Positions 1 through 11,452 of a stretch of DNA of 64,000 nucleotides are shown in pieces (within the stretch, counting starts at the first letter, position 1; every line of letters begins with the position of its first letter). The stretch is from Solanum dulcamara (Eukaryota; Streptophyta; Magnoliopsida; Solanales; Solanaceae). The notes under the pieces were generated by a model. That model was not told where the DNA came from. It searched no databases and saw only the letters and a list, made by a program, of their open reading frames with translations. The stretch spans positions 60,361,501-60,425,500 of the forward strand of contig NC_077240.1 in NCBI RefSeq assembly GCF_947179165.1. Reading direction: 5' to 3'. Position numbers and translations under genes: made by a program.

Positions 1-872
1 AATACACTTGTGAATGGACTTATATGAGTGTGGAGTTGTGCCACTTTTATGAAATTGTGACAAATTTCTAGAGCATTTATGAATACCAAGACACGCACAT
101 GGCCTCTTAGCATAAAACTGCGTTAACAATAAAAATTGTACGAGCATAATGTGATAAAATAAGGTACCGGACTTACAAAAGAATCTTGGTTCATAGAAGT
201 TCTAAACTTCACCAATGGTTCTGTAAGTTTAATTTTTTTTAATCTAGATCTGGTTCATTATCTACGAGACACCATATTTGACGCATTGTACTCATATTTG
301 TGAAAACTCAGCAAAACTTTTTTTTTAATCCTTAATGTCCCTTTTGAGATATTTAGAGGATTGTTAGAAAAAATTAAGTGTATCTCAAAAGGATAGTGTT
401 ATCCTTAGCTTGACTCTGAATAAGTCCAGATTCATTCTCTAGATATCAATTTGAAAGAATTGTCTACATTCTACCATTAATGTGTCATAACAACATCTAT
501 TAACCCTCATTTCTAGCCGTTATTAGCCGTTATTTGAATTATGATAATATTTATCCATCCCATTATTAATATTGAACAGTAATTATTTATTACTATCCCT
601 ATGGTCAATATTAGTAGTAACAGATTCTTTTCTTTTTGAATAGCCTTTAATCCTCTTTATATGCCTTTAATCTGCTCATTGGCACCAAGCTTTCTAATGA
701 GAAGTTTTCTATATAAATATTCATTCAAGTTCCTCTCCTGGATGATTGATAAAAAAAATGAAGAACACATAAAATTTATTGGTCTTATGAGATGAGAGAT
801 TCCTTCCTTCTATATTCTATTGTGTCGGGTTTTCTTTTCTAATTAATCGTTTTTAGATTCTGGCTCCTATAC
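1..872. other. AT-rich intergenic DNA, no gene seen
   Basis: I see no reading frame, domain or RNA gene here. The stretch is AT-rich with poly-T runs. Its last five bases (868-872, TATAC) are the left target-site duplication of the solo LTR that follows. Confidence 0.6.
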
Positions 873-1293
873 TATAACACCCCTCAAAATTTTTTCCTAA
901 AATTCGGACCCTTCTTGTATACGGGTAGGGTCGAACCCGAGTATTGAGGAGCGTATGCATGAGCTAGGATGAGTCCCCGAGAAATTTAAGGATATTGGAG
1001 GTGATGTGGGGTCACAAGGGGGCCCCTAGGACCAAATCAAATCCAAAAAATTCGTCGTGGCTAAGTTTGAGGAGGAGTTCGCATAAAGGGTTGACTTCTA
1101 ACGACCCTATCTTTTGAAAGACGACAATCTGGGTGGCCCACGATCCATCAAATTAAAGGTCGTCGAGTCTTCTTTTCAACGCCACCAAGAATGTAACTTT
1201 TGGAGTTCGGAGTCAAAAGATATGTCAATCCTGAGATGAACTAGCACAGCAGGGATTTTTAGGCCTGGGGTTCAACTACTGGAAATCTGGGCT

Positions 1294-1590
1294 TGGCGCC
1301 GCAGTGGCGCGACGCGCCACTATCGCACCAGGAACAAGCCTCAGTAGTTTGGCCCCTGGCGCGGCGCGCCACTACGAGGTGTGCAGGGTTTTCAAGCCAA
1401 TTTCCAGAACCCAGAAAGATTTGGCCTTGGCGCTGTAAGGGCGCGACGCGCCACTATCGCGCCAAAAACATGCCTCAGTAGTTTGGTCCTTGGCGCGGCG
1501 CGCCACTAAAAGCTGTGCAGGTTTTTAGGCGTAATCGGCCTGGCGCTGCACTGGCGCGACGCACCACTATCTCGCCAGGAGCATTTTAGC
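1294..1590. repeat. GC-rich palindromic minisatellite inside the D LTR
   Basis: Two full units and one partial unit start at about 1294, 1428 and 1540. Each carries near-palindromic blocks such as GGCGCGACGCGCCACTATCG and GGCGCGGCGCGCCACTA, separated by a CCTCAGTAGTTTGG spacer. It is a GC-rich island in otherwise AT-rich DNA and is dense in CpG. The truncated copy at 56632 lacks this part of the LTR. Confidence 0.8.
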
Positions 1591-3244
1591 GTATTTTCAG
1601 AACTTTTTGAGAAGGGGCAATTTGGGAACTTACCCAAATTATATATGTATCACCCTAGTCCATTTTGGGATCACAATTTTCAGCCCCACTCTCTCTCTAG
1701 AAAAGCCCTAGAAATCCCTCTCTCTTCTTCTTCTTTTTCTCCATTTCCAACAAGAAGAGTTCCAAGAGCATCAAGATTCGAGTTCTCCATTGAAGACCCA
1801 ACACCAAGGTTTTCTTCAAGTCTTCACTAAGGTATGTAAGGCTAACCTAAAATATGTATTGAGTTCTTCCATATGCTCATAGATGTGTTGGTTAGGAGTT
1901 GTGAAAGAGTTGCACCTTCTAGGAAGGTTTCCTTGAAAGTTTTCCCTAAACTATAGAATGTTTTTAGATACTAATGGTTGATTGATGATTTTAATGACTT
2001 GAGTTACTAAATAGTTATTTTTCATATTATTGACTACAAATGTATCCTTGTATATAGATTTATAGGTATTGACGATATTCTTGAGTTGAGTTTTGTTGAG
2101 AGTATGGATTCGTGTTTCATTCACATGAACCCAAGATGAGATTTCTTGTCATAAATGTCTTGAGGTTGAGATGGATAGTTGTGTGTATATATGTATTGAT
2201 TGGAATGAAAAGAATGAATTGGATAGTTAAGAATGTCTCCTTGTTTCTATAATTTGAACATACGACTAAAATGAAGATTGTGGAGTAGATGTTTGGATAA
2301 TGATGTGATGATAATATTTGATGATGGTGTGAGTGATAATGTGAATGGTTCTTATTTAATATGTGTAGAATGATTGATGAAGAGGTTATGTTGATGAGGA
2401 GGTTATGTGATGAAGAGAATTGGAGTCTAATGTGATTATGTGATATGTGAATTGCATATTTTGAGTCGATTGGAGTCTTATGAGTATTTTTAAAATAAAG
2501 GATCTTTTGAGAAGGAGTTTTAAATACATGATTTGTGAGAATTTTTGCATAAACTATTTATACACTATTTTTAGTTTAAGAAATGATTATCTTCATTTAT
2601 GATTTAAAAAGAGTTTAAGCATGAGTTGAGTTTGAGAAGTCTTTTAATTATTTTTGAACATGAGTATTTTTAGTATAAATGAGTTGAGCATTTTTACATA
2701 AAAGGTCTATTTTGAGATTGTATAAATTTTAAAGAGAAGAGTTTGATGAGTTGAGATGAATCTATTTGAAAGAAGGTCCAAGGAGGCCAGATTTGATTGA
2801 GTTGATTTGAAGGAGTCTAATGAGGCTAAATGAGTATTTTGAGTATGTTACTCACTTGATAGATATGAGCATATTGAGTCTTGGGAGGAGTATCGAGCAC
2901 CGAATTGGGTAAGAGTAAAGTCCATACTCAAACCCAATAACTACGTCGCCAAACGTAGGAGGGGATTGAACCATTAAAGTCAGATGCTTCCCCAAAATGT
3001 TTGTCCTGATATTATAGGACTTGGTTGGATTGGATCCATGATTGGTTGATGTGTTCATACCCTAGCAAGGTATGAACGGACGCGGCAACAACATCGACTT
3101 GTTGTACTTTCACTCGCTCATATGGTGATGGTTGTCGGTTAGAGAAACTCCCAATTGAATGGATTGTGCTTGATCTGATTGGTTTGATATGATTGTAGAT
3201 AATTGAGTTGAATTGTAAAACATTGCATAATTTAATTTGCATAT

Positions 3245-3535
3245 TTATTGAGTTGAGCCCTTTGAGTTGGTTGTTGAGTTGATTGTTGAGTTGATTGTAT
3301 ATGATCGGATTGGATTAGATGAATTGTGATTTGATAGTGTACGATTGGACTGGATTGGATTAGATGATATGTTGATTGGGCTGAATGGAAGGATATATGA
3401 TTGGATTGGATCAGACCGTATATGACTGGGTTGAACCAATTATATACGATTAGATTGAATGGGATGATATATGATTTGATTGAGCTGTATTGTGTATGAT
3501 TGGATTGGATTGTATGATGTGTGATTGGTTTTTAT
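3245..3535. repeat. Irregular GATTGGATTAGAT array in the D LTR
   Basis: Degenerate short repeats built from GATTGGATT, GATGAATTGTGATTGG and GTATATGATTGGATTGG fill this stretch. The matching arrays in the other D copies lie at about 57600-57880 (same strand) and 62590-62780 (reverse complement). This is a fixed part of the LTR, not a random microsatellite. Confidence 0.7.
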
Positions 3536-4340
3536 CTAGAAATGTATTCTTACTTTAGACTTATGACGTCTTATGTGAGTCTCTCCTACCTTTCTAATTC
3601 GAGATAGTTGACCCGATGTTATTCTTCCTTGAGGTATGTTTCATTCTGCCATATTACATACTCGTACATTCCATGTACTGACGTCCATTTGGACCTGCAT
3701 CGTTACATGATGCAGAGACAGGTTTAAGAGATCGTCAATAGGAGCATCATTGGGGATCCATTCGCACTCAGCGTATTGGTGAGTCCTCCCCTACATTTGG
3801 AGGACACCATTTGTGTATTCTTGCGTCGAGTTAGCCCTTTTCATTTTGATTTGAGGTAGCCATGAATATGTCATTGGCACCAATTAGATAGTAGTGATAG
3901 AGACTTCATAGACTAGATAGTGATGGGTCGATTGAGTACTTCTATCCTTGAGTTATTCTTGTCAAACTATTTTTAATGACAAATATTTTAGTTGATCTGT
4001 TGGCCCATGGCCTTTATTCTTTGAGTTGGATGAGTGATTCGAGTTGCCCGCTAAATTATTCTTTATTTTTAAAATTTCCGCTGAATGAATGAATGAACGG
4101 ATGTGTGATCAGGCTATGTGGTTCGCTTGGGAGCCAGAAATGGTTTCTAAGTGCTGGTTACGTCTAGGGTACCCTCCCGGGGCGTGACATATACACTGAA
4201 AGAACTTGTTGAATTATGGAGGATACACCTATACCGGATGAAATATCCTTAAGGATGGTGATTTTTGACATGCCTTAAGCTATGAGAATTTCCTACAAGT
4301 GTTCGTGATAAAATATTTTCCATAAGATTTCCAAAAAGAT

Positions 4341-5140
4341 TGTTGAAATTTATGCAGTTTTGATGATTGAAAAAGAAAGATAAAATACGTAAGTCAACAT
4401 GGTCTAAAGATATACTATCATGAGTAGTTGAGTTCGGGCAAGCTTTTAAAATGAATAAAGACAGGATTGCAGAAATTAAGGAATGGATAATGTTAATTTC
4501 GTGATAAAACTCATGGAACCAAACATATGCTGAATTGAAGATGGAGTCTAAAGAATTAAGGAGTTAGATTTGAAGAAGGAGTCTAAAGAGGCAAGGAGTT
4601 TGAATTGAAGAAGTAGTCTCACTTGAAGTAGAACTCTAAGTCAAGAGAGTTCGAGTCAATGTGTAGTGTGAATTGAAGGACAAATCTACTAACGAAGGAA
4701 CATATTGAAGAACTATGTCTTATTACAGAGTTTATGTTCTAGAAATTTTTCTTTGTGTTTGATTTTTTATGTATCCTTAGTTTTAGTGAGATATAAACTG
4801 AATCAAGATTTTAGTCTTCAAGTTGGGGAAACTCAAAGACAATTGGGACACATACCTTAGGAGGTTTATGTTGTTAAAAATTAGAGTTTATAATTCCTTA
4901 GGTTACATAGGTTTGTAATCTTTTGTTGAAAGACTCGTTGTGGTTGAGTGAAGTTGGGAGTAAATTTTGTATAAGTACACGTCGTGGTTGTTACACCTTT
5001 GTGAGTCGGTTTATCCACGTAAAAATAGTGTGTTCTTTACTTACTTCTGTTACTGTGTTGTTGAAACACATTAGACAACTTATTTCATTTAGGTGAATAG
5101 TTAATAAAATTAATTAGTATCTAGGTTGTGTAGAATATCA
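4341..5140 (+). mobile_element. 5' LTR of a SIRE-type Ty1/copia element
   Basis: It begins TGTTGAAATTTATGCAG and ends in CA just before a primer-binding-like site. A near-identical start, TGTTGGGATTTATGCAG, recurs at 17088 as the 3' LTR. A SIRE-like gag follows at 5195. Length is about 800 bp. The 145 bp between the D solo LTR and this LTR hold nothing recognisable. Confidence 0.8.
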
Positions 5141-5141
5141 A

Positions 5142-5157
5142 TCGGTATCAAAGTAGG
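5142..5157 (+). other. Primer-binding site of the SIRE-like element
   Basis: TCGGTATCAAAGTAGG resembles the initiator-methionine tRNA complement TGGTATCAGAGC used by plant LTR elements. It lies directly after the LTR's terminal CA, which fixes the LTR end. Confidence 0.65.
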
Positions 5158-5194
5158 TTATCATATAAAGGTTAACACCTAAGATAAGATCACG

Positions 5195-6960
5195 ATGAAT
5201 TCTGCACCACCTATTGGTCACAGTGAAGGACAATCAATAATTAGACCTCCGCTTTCCAATGGATCGCACTTTACCTGGTGGAAGGCACGCATGGAGGATT
5301 TCATGCAGGCTGAAGATTATGAACTATGGAATCGAATAACTGTAGGACCAACCATTCCGATAAAAACTGTGGAAGCAGCACAAGTTTCAAAAGTAAAAAG
5401 TGATTTCATTGCTGAAGATTTGGAAGGCTAAAAATATTCTAGTGTGCGGCGTAGGGCCGGATGAGTATAACATGGTTTTAAATTGTACTATAGCTAAACA
5501 ATTATGGAATACACTGGTGAATGCCCATGAAGGAACTAGTCAGGTCAGAAAGTTTAGAGTGGCCATACTTTTTAATGAATATGAAACCTTTGGGATGAAG
5601 GAGAGTGACTCTCTACTAGATATGATCACTAGAATCACCACTTTAATTAATGAGTTATCATCACTAGGAAAGATTTTCACTACTGAGGAATAGGTTGATA
5701 AAGCTCTAAGAGTTCTTCTCAAAGCTAAATGGGATGTAAAAGTCACTTCCATAAGCGAAGCTAAGTACATCTCTATCATGATACTTGATGAACTTGTAGG
5801 AAACCTTAGAATTTTCGAGATGAATATGGAAGATCTTAGGAAGGAGGAAGTGATTTATGAAAAAATCATTAACTTTTAAAGTGTATGATGGTGAAAAATC
5901 TGATCTAGATAAAGATCAATTGGCATTCTTGACAAAGAATTTTAAGAAGTTCTTCGAAAGAGGAAAATGGAGTGATAAGAAAGAAACAGGTAACAAGAAG
6001 TGGTCCAATGATATATTTAAGTTTGGTTGCTACAATTGTGGATAAACTAACCACCATGCCATGGATTGTCCCAATGTGGAATTCAGTGGAGAAAAGAAAG
6101 AGCTAAAAGGAATTGAAGGAGAAAGATGCAAAACATAAGAAGAAAGAGGAATCTGTCATGATGACTATATAGGGATTAGGATCTGAAGAATCTGACAATG
6201 AAGAGAAAGATGAAATCGCTCTCATGGCTATAGGAGACTCAGATCTTGAATAAGAGGTAGAAAAATTTGCGGTAAGCATTCTTGATTTAAAAGAAAAATT
6301 ACTTTTTTTTCAAAAAGGAAATTAATTTCTTTGATAAATGCATTAATTGATAACTTTCAAGAATTAACCTGTGATAGAGATCAGTTGTTCAATGCTTTTG
6401 TAGACCAATAGTTTGAGTACATACAAAAACTATAAAATTGTAATTGATAAAGAAAACAACACTCTAAAGAAACAAATTGACAAACTTGATTCACTGAATC
6501 TGAGCTTAAAATCTGAGATTTTGAAGATGTCAATTATTGAAAAAGAAAGAGGAGTCATAAGTGAAGCTCAGACTGATCTAAAAGAGTGTAAAATTGACTG
6601 TTTCTGTGTAAAAAAAAATGAGAAAACTGAATCTAAAAGTGTCTAGAATAAAAATGGATCATGAAAGAGATAATAGGTGGACTCATTTGTCCAAAACTAT
6701 ATACCATTTGAGTGGTAGAAATCACAATGAGAAGGCTAATGTATAATTTCATAAAGAGAGTATAACCACAATAGACTTATGTTATAATTATGGTATACTT
6801 GAACACCCAACTACTGAATGTCTAGTTGCAAATGGATTTAGAAATGGAACTATTGAATTGACAAATAAGAATAGTTTTAAGACTTTCCAAATAAACAGGT
6901 ACAACACTGTGTTGCCAAATTGAGCTAAAATAAATCTCATTTATCCTTTTGATCAGTGGA
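5195..6960 (+). pseudogene. Broken SIRE/copia gag
   Basis: The reading opens MNSAPPIGHSEGQSIIRPPL and continues with W-rich FTWWKARMEDF, the N terminus of the UBN2-type gag typical of SIRE elements. A frame shift near 5400 moves the reading to a second frame (KQLWNTLVNAHEGTSQVR), which meets a stop at 5691-5693 (E-to-stop context). A third piece follows (5857-6045), ending at CYNCG followed by a stop where a CCHC zinc knuckle should continue (TNHHAMDC). A coiled-coil, Lys/Glu-rich tail follows to about 6960. With at least three disruptions no Gag protein can be made. The domain order is correct, so this is an old copy decayed in place. Confidence 0.85.
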
Positions 6961-7042
6961 AAGGACACAAGCTTGTACAGATTCCTAAGAGTAACCTCTA
7001 ACTATTTTGCAGATGAAGGTAAAAGGAAGAAAGTGACTTTGA

Positions 7043-7090
7043 TATATAGATAGTGCTTGTTCAAGGCATATGATTGGAGATAAATGAAAA
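7043..7090 (+). pseudogene. Relic of the copia protease active site
   Basis: The frame reads YIDSACSRHM, the D-S-A-C-S-x-H-M block of copia aspartic proteases. Upstream and downstream are frame-broken and the rest of the protease is not recognisable. Confidence 0.7.
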
Positions 7091-8190
7091 TTTTGTTTCA
7101 CTTAGTTTACTAAAAGGGAGGAATGAGTCATTTAGAGATGATAAAAAGTGTGTAGTGCATGTGTATGGGAGAAGCAACTGAGATTCCTTTTTTAGAAAAA
7201 GAGTCAGGATAAAAATGGAACTGATAAGCATGCATAGAAACATTTTGTACTATCTGATCCAACTATTAAACAACCTGAGGGCACATTGATAGGGGGAACA
7301 ATGAATCAAAACCATTGATTCATCCACAAAAGTATGTAGTTGGTGGATCATGTTTCTCTTAGTGTTTATGGATCAAACAACAATTGATGATTCTGACACT
7401 AAGCAAGGAACATTTCGAAAAGAATAGATCTGACTTGGGGATAATTCAGGTTGCATGAACTCCCCTCAATGATTGGCTAGAATAACTGGTCTCTTTTATG
7501 TTTATTAGCTAAAATATTATTCAATTCAGTCTTTCACATTTAGTTGTGTGTCCCAATTTCAGATCCCTGTCTTGTTTTAACATAATTTTGTATTAGATTG
7601 TGTAGAGAAATAGAGCAAGCAAACAACCATGACCATAAAATTTCTCTTATCATGTATGTTCTATATTGTTAGAGGTTAATATTGTCTAAAGTGAAATATT
7701 TGAGAACTCATGTTTTATGTAGTAATTCCTCTAATACAGAATAAAATAACTGTCAAAGCTCAAGAGTCTCCATTTTTTCAAGTTTTTCTCTATCTCACCT
7801 ATAAATCGATGAACATGGAATAAATGTTCACATTGTCTTTCTCTCTCACTTAGACTTCTTGAAAAAAAAATCTAGTTCAATTCAAATATATTCCCCAAAG
7901 TTTATCAACTGACCCCTCTTAAAATTGTTCTTAACCTAATTGAAGATCTGATTGTCATTTGAGGAGGAAATCTAGTTCCTCAATTTAGTTCTCGAGGAAG
8001 AACCAACTCTTGAAACACCTTTTCTTCCATTCCATCAAGAAATCATAAACGTCAAAATGATCCCACTCTTCAGGAAGGTCTTAGAGCTAGCACAAAAAAA
8101 GGACATGCTCTCTTTTATAGTATTTAAGGAATACTCAATTCCAGTTCAGGCTTGGACTTTCCAAACAATAAAGAATGTTCTTGAATAAAT
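7091..8190 (+). other. Non-coding SIRE internal remnant; pol missing
   Basis: No integrase, reverse transcriptase or RNase H motif is readable in any frame. The sequence resembles the spacer and third-ORF part of SIRE-like elements, and it resumes across the LARD insertion at 16403. I infer that most of pol was deleted. Bases 8186-8190 (TAAAT) are the left duplication of the nested LARD. Confidence 0.5.
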
Positions 8191-11100
8191 TGTCACGACC
8201 CAACCCCGTGGGCAGCGACTGGGGTCCGACCTAGACCCCTGTATACATATTTTTCAACTGTAGTCAAATTAAACTATGAGCAAGCGATACTACTCATGAG
8301 AACCCCAATGAGTTAAAACTTTTTCGCGTACGTGTGGCCTCTTTCATTCATATCGTATCATGAAAGAGAATGCAAGCCGACAAGACTTCCATAACGTAAA
8401 AACATTTACAACGTGCCATATAGGCACAGCCGAAATAAACTCATGAACAACCCACACATACATGTCTACAGACCTCTAAGAATAAGAACGACAACATATG
8501 GCGGGACAGGGCCCCCGCCGTACCCCTGTGTAACCAAATATATACATCGGTGGTTTGGTACCAAAACTTGGCTCCGAATCAATGGAGCTTCTTCTAAACT
8601 TGTTGAGTGGAATCCTGAGCTGGTGGACTCCCAAAATCTGTATTGTACCTGCGGGCATGAAACGCAGCCCCCCCCCCCGAAGAAAGGGGGGTCAGTATGA
8701 TATATGTACTGAGTATATAAGCATAACATAACTGAGATAACAACTGAACCAAGGATGCAGGAAACCAAGTATAACATTTAATAGGGTACTGTACCTGCAC
8801 CTTACAAAATAAAGTCATGTATACCACTATCACATACCGTATCTGGCCCGCTCGGGGACTCGGTGTTACAAATTTATCTTTATGTTATCATAAGCATAAA
8901 TATACCATAACCGGCCCATTAATGAGACTCGGTCTGCAATCATGTCGTCTTATCATTGCATTCACATAGCATACCCGGCCCTTGGTGGGGTTCGGTCATA
9001 CCCGGCCCTTGTTGGGACTCGGTGAATATTTATATCATCTTATATCATACTCGGCCCCTTTTTGGGACTTTGGTCATACCCGACCCTTTATGGGACTCGG
9101 TAAGGATATGTAAACCATATGCACAAGCAGAGTAGTAAGCAACCATATGCAAGCTAGATCATTACCTCAGAGATCGTATCATGTTTAACTTATAGCTAAG
9201 ATATGCCAAAAGAAGAAAGAGAATAAGCTCTATATAGTCTGTACTTTCCTTCAGGTGATCTTCATATAATATTTCATACCCGGCCCTTCATAGGGCTCGG
9301 TGAACCACTATGGAATCGTAATCTCATTTTCGTATCAAATACATCTCACTGGGAATGAAAGATAGCTTCCCATACATTATATTCTGACACATAGAAGCCC
9401 TACTAGGCAATACTTAATCTTCACAGAAACTCTAATACTGAACAGTGGATAGGGGTTGTGAGGCGTACTCGGAATTCTGGAAATGGAATTATCCCCGCAC
9501 TTCATATACAATTCACTAAAGGCTAAACATTGCCAAAAGGAAAGAAAGATAGCTGTACGAACTTATACCAAAACATGCCAAGAGAGAGCTTTACATACCT
9601 TGTCTGAATTATTCCTTATCCTGCTTGTCTCGCCGTCCTTTGAACCTATTCAACATGAAAATAGTATGAATATCAACCCCTTTTACTTTCTAGCACCCAA
9701 GGTTACATCTTAGTATTAGTGGAATCTATTTCTTAGTCATTTCCCCGACTAGTTCTGTTATTTGCTAAGGCGTCGACGAAAATTGGGCAGCACCTCCCCT
9801 ATAATGTGCCCTATCCAAATTTCCAATTAGGTCCCTAATACCTACATCCAACCAACCAAAACAACCTGCAGCAATTCACACCAACAATATACAACATAAA
9901 CTCCAAACGACTTATTCAAAAATACGGTAGGACAATAGAGCGTCTAGCCTTTATTTTGTAACGCCTTTCATTATACACAACGAGGGGTCGTGTGGATACA
10001 ACCAGAAGCATCCTAACCCACATTAGAACATATTTAGTCCCTTCAACAACACATTACACCCCTACAGCAACAACTCACAAGAAAGATACTTTATTTCGAC
10101 GACAATTCACTTGTAGCGACTCCAATTTAGTTTATTTCGGACGTCAAGCATATTTATCATATTTTCACATTTCCAGCCACTTACACAACGTACAATACCC
10201 TATATAACAACATCATAAACTCCAATTTAAAAGTAAAGGCCTTACCTTACGTTAAAATTGTCAAACTCGCCAAAACTATCAAAACGCGAAATCTGGACAG
10301 CCTATTGTCTTATATTGTCGCTTAGTTTCGGAGGGGTAATTGAGGGAAACAAGATTTGTGGCCTCAATGAAAGTTATATACATGTGTATCAAGGTCGCAA
10401 ACAATTTTGAATTACCCCTACATCAATTTTGTACGAAAATATATGCCCAAAATACTCACAGCTGTCCGTGTAGGATTTCCAAAGCACAATCTGGGCAGCA
10501 GCTCCCCCAAGCTTCACCACCATTTTTGGAGTAGATAAAAGCAAAACGGGGTTGTATAGTCTACATGAACGTTGTATCCCTATGAAATATCTTTCCAAAC
10601 ATCTTGAATCACCCAAAACTAAGCCTTACATAAGGAGTTATACTCGCATTACTAACAGAAGTCCTATTCAAAAATGGGTTTCTTAACAAGAACAAAAACC
10701 TCCTCGTTGCCCCAATGATAAATTTTTATATGCTCAAACACCGTTATTTTATCGCGGTATACCTTGAATAATTAATTCCCGAATCGAAAACGGAGGGCTT
10801 ACCTTATTTGGTTGCTGCCGTAGCTCTCTCTATTTCTTTCAAGCTTGCTCCTAACTTTTCCAAGTCTCAAATGAATCAAAGATGAGAGATAGTCATCTTT
10901 ACATGTATATATACCCTTTTTAAGAGGGTGACACGTGGAAGCCCCTAAGGGTGACACGTGGCAGCCCCCTAGGGCTCCACCTCACACCATCCGGCCACTC
11001 ACGTGCTGCCACGTGGCATGTGGGGTCCACCTCAAGTAGGTGAGTCACCTGCTTGCTTGTCACCTGCTTGCTTCTTTTTTGCTGTGTCGTTTCCTTATTT

Positions 11101-11452
11101 CTCTTCCGTGGGTTCGTAATTTTGTCGCACTTTAAGAGCCTATGTATTCCTTACGACTTAGTCTCAACACGCACTAGAGTAGCTTAAGTACGTAAGACCT
11201 CCAAGTTGGTAGCTTACGCGAGTCAATCGAGTGCTACGACTCATTTCTCGGCCTCCAACTTCTTTCAAATTTTTATAACCTCATTTCCAATCTTCCTTAT
11301 TATGAAGCATTTCGTTCTCCTTTCCTTGGAGTTATTTGATAGCATTATTAACTATCCGACTCACATAACGACTTTTAAGAAACTTAAGAGCCTTTCCAGA
11401 AACTTTAGAAGCTTAAGAAGCCTTCTAAGGTACCAAAGTACGGGGTGTAACA
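8191..11452 (-). repeat. 3' LTR of the LARD
   Basis: It matches 13137-16397 end to end. In the first 240 bp I count about nine differences by eye, so insertion was fairly recent compared with the rest of the window. It contains an array of GGCCC...GGGACTCGGT blocks (about 8845-9300) and ACACGTGG motifs near 10930-11020. Antisense frames of 60-103 codons occur in both copies but show no domain. Confidence 0.92.
8845..9305. repeat. CCCGGCCC...ACTCGGT repeat blocks in the LARD LTR
   Basis: At least seven short blocks of the form TACCCGGCCCTT-N-GGGACTCGGT lie here, some 40-80 bp apart. They recur at the equivalent place in the second LTR (13785-14245). They are imperfect inverted sequences (GGCC / GGxC) and could form small hairpins. 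Function is unknown. Confidence 0.75.

Larger units (their letters stand above)
873..4189 (+). mobile_element. Solo LTR of a Ty3/gypsy-type retrotransposon (family D)
   Basis: The unit starts TATAACACCCC, probably a mutated TGTAACACCCC, and ends GGGGCGTGACA. It is flanked by the 5-bp duplication TATAC at 868-872 and 4190-4194, as expected for integrase-mediated insertion. No primer-binding site, gag or pol follows, so it is a solo LTR left by LTR-LTR recombination. The same family recurs truncated at 56632-58544 (+) and reversed at 61929 to the window end, which confirms the right boundary. It is non-coding, and short ORFs inside it are not genes. At about 3.3 kb it is long for an LTR. Confidence 0.88.

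Noticed and set aside
3245..3535. Possible centromeric-type satellite
   Set aside because: The array is short and irregular, and it recurs only at the same place within D LTR copies.
8466..8777. 103-codon minus frame in the LARD LTR, with similar frames at 13513-13775 in the other LTR
   Set aside because: It lies inside an LTR, has no domain, and its conservation in both copies follows from LTR identity. The two copies differ in frame at the poly-C run.
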